Shown piece after piece: positions 6,993 through 13,308 of a DNA stretch of 26,081 nt. Location of the stretch: positions 1 through 26,081 of the forward strand of contig CALJUL010000055.1 of NCBI GenBank assembly GCA_937975725.1, written 5' to 3'. The notes below the pieces were generated by a model. That model was not told the origin of the DNA and did no database searches. It worked only from the letters and a program-made list of their open reading frames with translations. The stretch's first letter is position 1. Every line of letters starts with the position of its first letter. This DNA comes from an uncultured Pseudoxanthomonas sp. (GTDB lineage Bacteria > Pseudomonadota > Gammaproteobacteria > Xanthomonadales > Xanthomonadaceae). The translations under genes were made by a program, and so were the position numbers.

Positions 6993-7004
6993 CAGAATCG
7001 CCGG
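6993..7004 (+). promoter_or_regulatory. -10-like box placed for a leaderless transcript of the EEP gene
   Basis: CAGAAT (6993-6998), 6 bases, then the ATG at 7005, with no Shine-Dalgarno sequence. It lies between the terminator T-run and the gene, so a promoter must fall in this 35-base space if the terminator is efficient. TTTACA at 6967-6972 could act as -35 but is 20 bases away. Confidence 0.4.
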
Positions 7005-8207
7005 ATGCGAAGACTCCTTCCCGTCCTGCCGATGATCCTCGCCCTGGCCGCCTGCGCCGGCACTCCGTCCCGCGACGGCGATGTGCCGGCCGTCGCCACC
7101 CTGCGCGTGGCGACCTACAACACCTCGCTCTATTCGGACGAGGCCGGCGGCCTGGTCCGCGAACTGGAAGCCGGCAGCGCGCAGGCGCGCAAGATCGCCG
7201 CGGTGCTGCAGAAGATACGGCCCGACCTGGTGCTGCTCAACGAATTCGACTACGACGAGGCGCACCGCGCCGCCGACCTGTTCCAGCAGCGCTACCTGGG
7301 CGTCGCCCAGCCCGGCGGCGGCGAGCCGCTGCGCTATCCCTACCGCTATCTCGCCCCGGTCAACACCGGCGTCCCCAGCGGCCTGGACCTGGACTGCAAC
7401 GGCAAGGTCGGCGGCGACGGCCGCGACCGCGGCAACGACGCCTGGGGCTACGGCCTGCATCCGGGCCAGTACGGCATGCTGGTGCTGTCGCGCCATCCCA
7501 TCGACCCGGCGAACGTGCGCACCTTCCAGATGCTGCGCTGGAGCACGCTGCCCGGCGCGCAGAATCCCATCGACCCGGCCTCGCGCGGCGCCTTCTACCC
7601 GGACGACATCTGGACGCGGTTGCGGCTGTCTTCCAAGTCGCACTGGGACGTGCCGGTGCGGACGCCGCAAGGCACCCTGCACTTCCTGGTCTCGCACCCG
7701 ACGCCGCCGGCCTTCGACGGCCCCGAGAAGCGCAATCACCAGCGCAACGCCGACGAGCTGCGCCTGTGGCACGAATACCTCGCTCCCGGCGACAAGCCCT
7801 GGCTGTGCGACGACCAGGGACGTTGCGGCGGGCTGGCGCAGGACGCCCGCTTCATCATCGCCGGCGACCTGAACAACGACCCGGCCGACGGCAACGGCCT
7901 GCACGAGACCATCGTGGAACTGCTGGAACATCCGCGCGTGCTGCGCATGCCCACGCCGCGCAGCGCCGGCGGCGAGCAGAAGGCGCGCGAATACGCGGCC
8001 AAGGGCATCGCGCGCATCGGTTCGCCGGCGCACGTGACCGGCGATTTCGGTCCGCGCGTGGGCGCCCTGCGCCTGGACTACGTACTGCCCTCGACCGGCT
8101 TCGCGCTGAAGGGCAGCGGCGTGTTCTGGCCGGCCCGGGAAGATCCCGACGCCGCCATCGCCGACGGCAGCGACCACCATCTGGTGTGGGTGGATGTTTC
8201 GTTGTAG
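7005..8207 (+). CDS. Endonuclease/exonuclease/phosphatase-family lipoprotein
   Basis: A 400-residue protein with a lipobox (LALAAC, Cys17), so it is probably a membrane-anchored periplasmic or outer-membrane lipoprotein. The metal-dependent EEP (DNase I-like) core is complete: RVATYN (Asn39), LLNEFD (Glu80), SHPTPP (His231), IAGDLNNDP (Asp288, Asn290), RLDYVLP (Asp358) and SDHHLVWV (Asp390, His391). EEP proteins hydrolyse phosphodiesters of DNA, RNA, sphingolipids or inositol phosphates; the substrate cannot be told from these motifs. Two insertions (about 125-155 and 262-280, each with Cys and Asp residues) distinguish it from compact family members. A secreted nuclease or phosphatase for phosphate scavenging is one possibility, by inference only. 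It stands alone between a terminator and a repeat block. Confidence 0.87.
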   Translation: MRRLLPVLPMILALAACAGTPSRDGDVPAVATLRVATYNTSLYSDEAGGLVRELEAGSAQARKIAAVLQKIRPDLVLLNEFDYDEAHRAADLFQQRYLGVAQPGGGEPLRYPYRYLAPVNTGVPSGLDLDCNGKVGGDGRDRGNDAWGYGLHPGQYGMLVLSRHPIDPANVRTFQMLRWSTLPGAQNPIDPASRGAFYPDDIWTRLRLSSKSHWDVPVRTPQGTLHFLVSHPTPPAFDGPEKRNHQRNADELRLWHEYLAPGDKPWLCDDQGRCGGLAQDARFIIAGDLNNDPADGNGLHETIVELLEHPRVLRMPTPRSAGGEQKAREYAAKGIARIGSPAHVTGDFGPRVGALRLDYVLPSTGFALKGSGVFWPAREDPDAAIADGSDHHLVWVDVSL

Positions 8208-8261
8208 GGCGACGGTGGGTGTGTTGTGCGGGCCGGGTGCGGGGCTGCTCGGCTGTTGGCG

Positions 8262-8285
8262 GGAAGTTAGGAAGTTAGGAAGTTA
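8262..8285 (+). repeat. Octamer tandem repeat GGAAGTTA x3
   Basis: Three perfect copies of GGAAGTTA at 8262-8269, 8270-8277 and 8278-8285 run without a gap into the heptamer block that follows. Each unit ends in GTTA, as do the heptamers, so the octamers look like a related variant of the same array. Confidence 0.95.
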
Positions 8286-8341
8286 AGGGTTAAGGGTTAA
8301 GGGTTAAGGGTTAAGGGTTAGGGGTTAGGGGTTAGGGGTTA
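8286..8341 (+). repeat. Telomere-like heptamer tandem repeat: AGGGTTA x5, then GGGGTTA x3
   Basis: Five perfect AGGGTTA units (8286-8320) are followed by three perfect GGGGTTA units (8321-8341). The G-rich strand has eight regularly spaced runs of three or four G, which could form a G-quadruplex. The array lies 54 bases after the EEP gene and encodes nothing. The stepwise change of unit (octamer, then A-heptamer, then G-heptamer) suggests growth by slippage from variant units. Confidence 0.95.
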
Positions 8342-8371
8342 GCGAGCATTGCCCGAGAACCACCGCACCGT

Positions 8372-8456
8372 TCGTTGTCTCCGCACTAGCGGAACCCAGC
8401 GCTTCCTGCGTAAGACGCGATGGACAGAAATCGCCGCTCGGACACGGCAATGACTT
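8372..8456. repeat. Decayed palindromic (REP/REPIN-like) element
   Basis: The left end has a hairpin, TCCGC-ACTA-GCGGA at 8380-8393, flanked by TCGTTG and CCCAGCG. The right end has TGGA at 8420-8423, an imperfect CGCCG...CGGCA stem and ATGAC. This matches in order the common xanthomonad element whose ends read GTCATTCCCGCG...GCGGGAATCCAG and its inverse, with many substitutions. The resemblance is from memory of that element; a genome-wide comparison would be needed to confirm it. Confidence 0.4.
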
Positions 8457-8556
8457 GAGTGCGCCTTCCGGCGCCCATCGCATGTTGCGGTGAATGCGGT
8501 GGCGGTGCGGCTCAGGTGAAGCGGCGCGGCTTGCGCCATTCCTGCGGCTGGCCGCT

Positions 8557-8877
8557 CTATGCAGGAGGAACGCTGGGGGATGCGGGCGACGGGGGCACGG
8601 CGACGACGCGCGGCCCGAAGCCGAACACGGTGTCGCTCTGCGCGGAAACGATCATGCGGATCATGCTGCCGGGCACCATCAATTCGATCTGCACCTCGTG
8701 CCCTTCCGGATTGCGCCCCACCAGCGTCATCTCGGTGAACGCGCCGCCGGTGTCGATCTCCTTGCAGAAGACGTGCGGGCCGTCGGGCTGGTCGGTCAGG
8801 TAGGGCTTGATCGCCTCGCCCAACGCATCCAGCGCCTGCGGGAAGAAAAACACGGCGTAGCCGGTATTGCCGTTCAT
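8557..8877 (-). CDS. Small protein of unknown function
   Basis: A 106-residue protein that I do not recognise. It begins MNGNTGYAVFFFPQALDALG and contains PYLTDQPDGPHVFCKEIDTGG, a strand-rich middle (AFTEMTLVGRNPEGHEVQIELMVPGSMIRMIVSAQSD) and a Pro/Ser-rich tail (VAVPPSPASPSVPPA). The alternating polar/hydrophobic strands suggest a small beta-rich soluble domain. There is no signal peptide or membrane segment. The ATG at 8877 follows AGGGA at a suitable distance. The in-frame extension to 9180 has Cys/Arg-rich, shadow-like composition and was rejected. No neighbour is close enough to form an operon. The coding call rests on composition and frame, not on a family match. Confidence 0.65.
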   Translation of the reverse strand: MNGNTGYAVFFFPQALDALGEAIKPYLTDQPDGPHVFCKEIDTGGAFTEMTLVGRNPEGHEVQIELMVPGSMIRMIVSAQSDTVFGFGPRVVAVPPSPASPSVPPA

Positions 8878-9219
8878 CGGATGTCCCTGATTGCATGCGC
8901 CACGGGTCGCGCGCGATCGCGCGCACGGCCCGCGGCCGGTGGAAAACGGACTGTACCCGAGGCCCGGGCCCAGCGACACCATGCATGCACCAGCCACGTG
9001 CTGCGCCACCGTCCAGCGAAGGCGGACGACAGAGGGCGCTACAAGCACGGGTGCGATGACGGCGACCGCGCTTCCATCTTCACCCATGCCATGCGATGAG
9101 CGGAATCGCACAAAGGCCGCCGGCTCATGCATCCGCTGTTGCACAGCCTGCCGGACGAAGCAAAGGACGCACTCCACCATCCCGGCTTCATCTCCAACGA
9201 TTCCAGCCGGTATCGCAGG
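8878..9219. other. 342-base stretch without a gene
   Basis: It lies between the start of the small minus-strand gene and the 3' end of purT, which is also on the minus strand. It must hold the promoter of the small gene, but no convincing -35/-10 pair is visible. No RNA gene, tandem repeat or strong hairpin was found. Confidence 0.5.
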
Positions 9220-10404
9220 TCATTCCAGTCCGATATCGATGGCCGCGGCCGCCGCGCAGGCCTTGGCGCGGGCGGCCTCGATGCTCTCGGCGCGCGCGAG
9301 GGTGACGCCGACGCGGCGGTGGCTTTCCACCCGCGGCTTGCCGAACAGGCGCAGCGCGGTGTCCGGTGCGGCCAGGGCGCCTTCCACGTTGCCGAACACC
9401 GGCACGCCGTGGCCGTGCGCCAGCAGCGCGCACGAGGCGGACGGGCCGTTCTGGCGGATGACCGGGATCGGCAGGCCGAGGATGGCGCGCGCGTGCAGGG
9501 CGAATTCCGACAGCTCCTGCGAGGCCAGCGTGACCAGGCCGGTGTCGTGCGGGCGCGGCGAGACTTCGCTGAACCACACTTCGTCACCCTTCACGAACAG
9601 CTCCACGCCGAACAGCCCCCAGCCGCCCAGGTCGTCGGTGACCGCCTTCGCGATGGCCTGCGAACGCTCCAGCGCGCGCGCCGACATCGGCTGCGGCTGC
9701 CAGCTCTCGCGGTAGTCGCCGTCGATCTGGGTGTGGCCGACCGGATCGCAGAACGAAGTGCCGCCGGCATGGCGCACGGTGAGCAGGGTGATCTCGTAGT
9801 CGAAATCGACGAAGCCCTCGACGATGCAGCGGCCGGCGCCGGCGCGGCCGCCGGTCTGCGCGTAGTCCCAGGCCGCGTCGATGTCGGCTTCGCCGCGCAG
9901 GGTGCTCTGGCCCTTGCCGGAGGAGGACATCACTGGCTTGACCACGCAGGGCAGGCCGATGGCCCGCACCGCCTCGCGGTATTCCTCGCGCGTGTCGACG
10001 AATCGGTACGGCGAAGTGGGCAGGCCCAGCGTTTCGGCGGCGAGCCGGCGGATGCCTTCACGGTCCATGGTCAGGCGCGCGGCGCGCGCGGTGGGAATGA
10101 CGCGCACGGCGCCTTCGGCTTCCAGCGCCACCAGCGTCCCGGTGTGGATGGCCTCGATCTCCGGCACCACCAGGTGCGGCTGTTCCTGCGCGACCAGCGC
10201 GCGAATCGCGGCCGGGTCCAGCATGTCCAGCACGTGCGAGCGGTGCGCCACCTGCATGGCCGGGGCGTCGGCGTAGCGGTCGGCGGCGACCACTTCCACG
10301 CCCAGCCGCTGCAGTTCGATGGCCACTTCCTTGCCCAGTTCGCCCGAGCCCAGCAGCAGCACGCGGGTGGCATGGGGAGACAACGGCGTGCCAAGGGTGG
10401 TCAT
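9220..10404 (-). CDS. purT: Phosphoribosylglycinamide formyltransferase 2 (formate-dependent GAR transformylase)
   Basis: A 394-residue ATP-grasp enzyme of purine synthesis that uses formate and ATP to formylate GAR in the cytoplasm, an alternative to the folate-dependent PurN. The N-terminal pre-ATP-grasp domain has RVLLLGSGELGKEVAIE (about 14-30) and VAADRYADAPAMQVAHRSHV. The central ATP-grasp domain has PEIEAIHT, LPTSPYRFVDT, PCVVKPVMSSSGKGQS (about 135-150) and a C-terminal core with GVELFVKGDEVWFSEVSPRPHDTGLVT. Length and motifs match PurT, and no substitution is seen in these segments. A -10 box (TAAACT on the minus strand, 10432-10437) lies 27 bases before the ATG. It is divergent from the SPFH operon, and the two promoters lie within about 65 bases of each other. 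Confidence 0.97.
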   Translation of the reverse strand: MTTLGTPLSPHATRVLLLGSGELGKEVAIELQRLGVEVVAADRYADAPAMQVAHRSHVLDMLDPAAIRALVAQEQPHLVVPEIEAIHTGTLVALEAEGAVRVIPTARAARLTMDREGIRRLAAETLGLPTSPYRFVDTREEYREAVRAIGLPCVVKPVMSSSGKGQSTLRGEADIDAAWDYAQTGGRAGAGRCIVEGFVDFDYEITLLTVRHAGGTSFCDPVGHTQIDGDYRESWQPQPMSARALERSQAIAKAVTDDLGGWGLFGVELFVKGDEVWFSEVSPRPHDTGLVTLASQELSEFALHARAILGLPIPVIRQNGPSASCALLAHGHGVPVFGNVEGALAAPDTALRLFGKPRVESHRRVGVTLARAESIEAARAKACAAAAAIDIGLE

Positions 10405-10431
10405 GCGGACGATCCGGTCGGAAGGGGCGCC

Positions 10432-10437
10432 AGTTTA
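10432..10437 (-). promoter_or_regulatory. -10 box for purT
   Basis: TAAACT on the minus strand, in the context GGTAAACTGG, gives an expected transcript start about 20 bases before the purT ATG. No clear -35 is present. No PurR-like palindrome was seen. Confidence 0.5.
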
Positions 10438-10470
10438 CCGGCCCGGCCGACGGACGGCAGGCATCGCGCG

Positions 10471-10498
10471 TTGACATTTGATATCAAATTGATATCTT
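10471..10498 (+). promoter_or_regulatory. Strong promoter with embedded double GATATC operator (SPFH operon)
   Basis: TTGACA (10471-10476, perfect -35) and TATCTT (10493-10498, -10) are 16 bases apart. The spacer contains the perfect palindrome TTTGATATCAAA (10477-10488), and a second GATATC (10491-10496) overlaps the -10. The two GATATC sites are 11 bp apart, one helical turn, so two regulator dimers could bind on the same face and block RNA polymerase. The third-from-start feature of the operon, a ribbon-helix-helix protein, is the obvious candidate regulator; this link is inferred. Confidence 0.7.
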
Positions 10499-10523
10499 TA
10501 AGCCTCAACCAAGGAAAAGTGCC

Positions 10524-11387
10524 ATGAGAGAGAACGCCAAGTCGTCCCTGCCCGGAATCCCGACCCTGCTCGGCCTGCTGGCCCTGGGCGCGGGTTCCGC
10601 CGTCGTGTTCGTGCGCGCGGCCGCCACCCACCAGCCGGCCGGCATCGTGGTCGCCGCGTTGCTGGGCGCGCTGGTGGTCTTCCTGATGGCCGGCCTGTAC
10701 AAGCTGGAGCCCAACCAGTCGGCCGTGCTCAGCCTGTTCGGCAAGTACGTGGGCACGGTGAAGGACAACGGCCTGCGCTGGAACAACCCCTTCCTGAGCA
10801 AGAAGAAGGTCTCGCTGCGCATCCGCAACTTCGAGAGCAGCCGACTGAAGGTCAACGAGCTGGACGGCAGCCCCATCGAGATCGCCGCGGTGATCGTGTG
10901 GCAGGTCGTCGATTCGGCCGAAGCGGTGTTCAACGTGGACGACTACGAGAGCTTCGTGCACATCCAGTCCGAGGCCGCGCTGCGCGCCATGGCCAGCAGC
11001 TACCCCTACGACCAGCACGAGGAAGGCCAGATCGCCCTGCGCAGCCATCCGCAGGAAATCTCCCAGCACCTGCAGGAACAGATCGCCGAGCGCCTGGGCA
11101 AGGCCGGCGTGGACGTGATCGAAGCGCGCATCAGCCACCTGGCCTACGCACCGGAGATCGCCCAGGCCATGCTGCAGCGCCAGCAGGCCAACGCGGTGAT
11201 CGCCGCGCGCACGCGCATCGTCGCCGGCGCGGTGGGCATGGTGGAGATGGCGCTGGCCGAACTGCAGAAGAACGGCGTGGTGCAACTGGATGAAGAACGC
11301 AAGGCGCAGATGGTCAGCAACCTGCTGGTCGTGCTGTGCGGCGAGCGCGGCACCCAGCCCATCGTCAACACCGGCTCGATCTACTGA
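10524..11387 (+). CDS. SPFH (band 7 / stomatin-prohibitin) domain membrane protein
   Basis: A 287-residue protein. Two membrane segments lie near residues 12-32 and 40-58. The SPFH domain follows: LEPNQSAVLSLFGKYVGTVKDNGLRWNNPF (about 61-90), IEIAAVIVWQVVDSAEAVFNVDDYESFV (about 118-145) and IAERLGKAGVDVIEARISHLAYAPEIAQAMLQRQQA (about 187-222). SPFH proteins oligomerise in membrane microdomains and often act as scaffolds for proteases or stress systems; the partner here is unknown. There is no NfeD-like gene beside it, unlike many bacterial stomatin operons. AAGGAAA at 10511-10517 precedes the ATG. It is the first gene of a three-gene unit with a ribbon-helix-helix regulator and a DUF4177 protein, controlled by the GATATC promoter. 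Confidence 0.93.
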   Translation: MRENAKSSLPGIPTLLGLLALGAGSAVVFVRAAATHQPAGIVVAALLGALVVFLMAGLYKLEPNQSAVLSLFGKYVGTVKDNGLRWNNPFLSKKKVSLRIRNFESSRLKVNELDGSPIEIAAVIVWQVVDSAEAVFNVDDYESFVHIQSEAALRAMASSYPYDQHEEGQIALRSHPQEISQHLQEQIAERLGKAGVDVIEARISHLAYAPEIAQAMLQRQQANAVIAARTRIVAGAVGMVEMALAELQKNGVVQLDEERKAQMVSNLLVVLCGERGTQPIVNTGSIY

Positions 11388-11408
11388 GCCGGCGGACGGG
11401 ACGGGACC

Positions 11409-11594
11409 GTGTCGGAAAAGAAGGCCTATCCGCTGCGCATCAACGCCGAGGTGCTGGCGGCCGCGCAGCGCTGGGCCGACGACGAGTTGCGCAGCCTCAA
11501 CGCGCAGATCGAATACGTGCTGCGCGACGCGCTGCGCAAGGCCGGCCGGCTGCCCAAGGCCGGCGCCAAGGACAAACAGGAGAACGAGGCATGA
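11409..11594 (+). CDS. Arc-family ribbon-helix-helix DNA-binding protein
   Basis: A 61-residue protein starting at GTG. It aligns along its length with phage P22 Arc repressor: a beta strand YPLRIN (7-12), helix A (EVLAAAQRWADDEL) and helix B after the S/N turn (SLNAQIEYVLRDALRKAG). Only one of the three base-contacting strand residues of Arc is retained (Arg10, corresponding to Arc Arg13). Those corresponding to Gln9 and Asn11 are Ala6 and Pro8, so its operator should differ from that of Arc. The tail is charged and probably disordered. It lies 21 bases after the SPFH gene and overlaps the next gene by ATGA. Autorepression through the GATATC sites is the simplest hypothesis. Confidence 0.85.
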   Translation: MSEKKAYPLRINAEVLAAAQRWADDELRSLNAQIEYVLRDALRKAGRLPKAGAKDKQENEA

Positions 11595-11779
11595 GCACGG
11601 GCACGCGCTGGAGCTATCTGGTGGTGGAAGCGAAGACCGGGATGATGGGCGGTTTCAAGCACGAAACTTTGCAGGACGAACTCGACAAGCACGGCAAGCA
11701 GGGCTGGGAGCTGGTGAACGTGGTGCATGCGTATCCCACGCTGTCCTCGCCCACCCTGGTCTTCAAGCGGCCGGCCTGA
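11591..11779 (+). CDS. DUF4177-like small protein
   Basis: A 62-residue protein: RWSYLVVEAKTGMMGGFKHETLQDELDKHGKQGWELVNVV, then a final strand TLVFKRPA. The strand-helix-strand pattern with LNxxGxxGWELV-like spacing is typical of DUF4177, a family of unknown function. The ATG overlaps the stop of the ribbon-helix-helix gene (ATGA), so translation is probably coupled. There is no signal peptide. Its place in the SPFH operon suggests a role linked to that membrane protein or its regulator; this is inferred. Confidence 0.8.
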   Translation: MSTGTRWSYLVVEAKTGMMGGFKHETLQDELDKHGKQGWELVNVVHAYPTLSSPTLVFKRPA

Positions 11780-11870
11780 CCGGCGCCGACGCATCAGGCG
11801 GCTCCGCCGGACACGGATGCCGGAACCGCACCCGCCCCCGGCCATCCGCCCGTTTCATCGAGGAACGACG

Positions 11871-12686
11871 ATGCCTTCCTCCACCGCCCCGCCCGCTTTC
11901 CCGGTTGCCTGGAAGGACGACCTGAAGGTCGCCGCGCTGCTCGGCGCCGCCTCGGCCGCGGCGACGGCGGCGTTGTTTCCCTATCTGTTGCAGACCATGC
12001 CGGAGCGCTTCGCCGCACTGCCGGTGCCGCTGCCGCTGCTGGTCGTGGCGCAGGCCGCGCAGGCTTTCGTGCTGCTGGGCCTGCTGTCGCTGCTGGGCCT
12101 GCGCATGGGCCATCGCGTCGGCCTGGGCGCGCCGCTGTTGCAGCGGTGGATGAACCGCCGCTCCCTGCCCGCGCTGGCGCATCCGCCGCGCCCGGTGCAG
12201 GCGACGGCGCTGGGCGCGGCGAGCGCGCTGCTGGTGCTGGCGATGATGCGCGTGGTCGATCCCTTCCTGCCGCCGATGCGCCATCCGCCCGCACAGGCCG
12301 ATGCCGGCACTTCCGCGCTCAATGGCCTGCTGGCGTCCTTCTACGGCGGCATCGCCGAAGAACTTTTGCTGCGGTTGTTCCTGATGACCCTGCTGGTGTG
12401 GATCGTCACGCGCCTGCGCAAGGCCGCGCCCGGCGGGGCCGCGTACTGGACCGCGATCGTGCTGGCCGCGCTGCTGTTCGGCGCGGGCCACCTGCCCGCG
12501 GCGCAGCACATCTGGGGCCTGGACACGGCGGTGGTGCTGCGCACGGTCGGCCTGAACGCGGTCGTCGGCGTGGCCTGCGGCTGGCTGTTCTGGCGGCGGG
12601 GCCTGGAAATGGCGGTGCTGGCGCACTTCAGCGCCGACATCGTGCTGCACGTGCTGGCGCCGCTGGCCGGCACCTCGCCGACGTGA
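11871..12686 (+). CDS. CPBP-family intramembrane metalloprotease
   Basis: A 271-residue protein with about six to eight membrane segments. The CPBP (Abi/CAAX-protease-like) catalytic motifs are all present: GGIAEELLLRLF (Glu163, Glu164, Arg168), LLFGAGHLPA (Phe203, His207) and LAHFSADIVLH (His252, Asp256). Family members cleave substrates within the membrane or act in prenyl-protein processing-like reactions, bacteriocin self-immunity or stress signalling; the substrate here is unknown. The ATG at 11871 follows AGGA at 11861-11864. It lies 91 bases after the DUF4177 gene with no strong terminator between, so it may be an extension of the SPFH operon. A stem-loop follows its stop. Confidence 0.9.
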   Translation: MPSSTAPPAFPVAWKDDLKVAALLGAASAAATAALFPYLLQTMPERFAALPVPLPLLVVAQAAQAFVLLGLLSLLGLRMGHRVGLGAPLLQRWMNRRSLPALAHPPRPVQATALGAASALLVLAMMRVVDPFLPPMRHPPAQADAGTSALNGLLASFYGGIAEELLLRLFLMTLLVWIVTRLRKAAPGGAAYWTAIVLAALLFGAGHLPAAQHIWGLDTAVVLRTVGLNAVVGVACGWLFWRRGLEMAVLAHFSADIVLHVLAPLAGTSPT

Positions 12687-12698
12687 AGACGCCGGCAC

Positions 12699-12719
12699 CG
12701 CCGCGCCGCACGCGCGGCG
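12699..12719 (+). terminator. Possible terminator hairpin
   Basis: An 8-bp stem, 12699-12706 with 12712-12719, closes a 5-base loop just after the CPBP gene. It is GC-only and without a T-run, so its effect on transcription is uncertain. Confidence 0.35.
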
Positions 12720-12753
12720 CCCCATGACACGATCCACCGAAGGAACCGCACCC

Positions 12754-13299
12754 ATGCAGCACCGGCAGGAATTCCCCCTCGCCCCCTTGCCCGCGCACGC
12801 CGCCTGGTGGCTCTGGCTGCCGGTCGCGTTCGCGGCCGGCGCGGTCGTCGTCGCCATGGGCATGCAGTCGCGCACACCGCCGCCCATGGCGCTGTGGCTG
12901 GCGATTCCGCTGGTGCTGCTGATCGGCGCCGGACTGGCCCTGGCCCTGCGCCGCCGCCGCATCGTGCTGGACAACCGCCAGTTGCAGGTGCAGGCCACGC
13001 TCTACACGCGCAAGCTGGCGGTCGAGGCGCTGGACCTGGACAAGGCGCGCGTGCTGAGCCTGGAGGAACACACCGACCTGCGCCCGATGCTGAAGACCAA
13101 TGGCTTCTCGCTGCCCGGCTTCAAGGCCGGGCATTTCCGCCTGCGCAACCTCACCCGCGCCTTCTGCCTGGTCACCGACGCCACCCGCGTGCTGGCGCTG
13201 CCGCTGCGCGACGGCGGCATGCTGCTGCTCAGCCCCGCGCGGCCCGCCGACCTGCTGGCGCGCCTGCGCGAACTGGCGACACCTCCGCCGCGCCGCTAA
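12754..13299 (+). CDS. Membrane protein with a PH-like domain
   Basis: A 181-residue protein. Two membrane segments (about 17-36 and 44-65) are followed by a beta-rich cytoplasmic domain (about 68-170) with RIVLDNRQLQVQATLYTRKLAVEALDLDKARVLSL and a final AFCLVTDATRVLALPLRDGGMLLLSP. This layout, two helices and then a bacterial PH-like domain that reads out a pair of strands after RRRR, occurs in many small bacterial membrane proteins of unknown function. The ATG at 12754 was chosen because AGGA at 12741-12744 is ideally placed. The ATG at 12724 would overlap the preceding hairpin. The M15 peptidase gene starts 9 bases downstream. Confidence 0.75.
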   Translation: MQHRQEFPLAPLPAHAAWWLWLPVAFAAGAVVVAMGMQSRTPPPMALWLAIPLVLLIGAGLALALRRRRIVLDNRQLQVQATLYTRKLAVEALDLDKARVLSLEEHTDLRPMLKTNGFSLPGFKAGHFRLRNLTRAFCLVTDATRVLALPLRDGGMLLLSPARPADLLARLRELATPPPRR

Positions 13300-13308
13300 G
13301 CTGCGCGC
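13297..13308 (+). promoter_or_regulatory. -10-like box placed for a leaderless transcript of the M15 gene
   Basis: TAAGCT at 13297-13302 overlaps the stop codon of the preceding gene and is followed by 6 bases and the ATG at 13309. There is no Shine-Dalgarno sequence. The TANNNT-6-ATG layout equals that of three other genes here. Because the box overlaps a TAA stop it could be coincidence. Confidence 0.3.

Larger units (their letters stand above)
8208..8556. other. 349-base non-coding stretch holding the repeats
   Basis: The stretch between the EEP gene and the minus-strand small gene contains the 80-bp tandem array, the decayed palindromic element and about 100 bases with nothing recognisable. 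Open frames across it lack credible starts, ribosome binding sites and conserved-looking sequence. Confidence 0.7.

Noticed and set aside
8262..8341. Possible CRISPR array
   Set aside because: The units are 7-8 bp without unique spacers, so this is a simple tandem repeat.
8557..9180. Full 207-codon frame on the minus strand as one gene
   Set aside because: The part beyond 8877 is Arg/Cys-rich and lacks a ribosome site, while the ATG at 8877 has AGGGA upstream and begins regular protein-like sequence.
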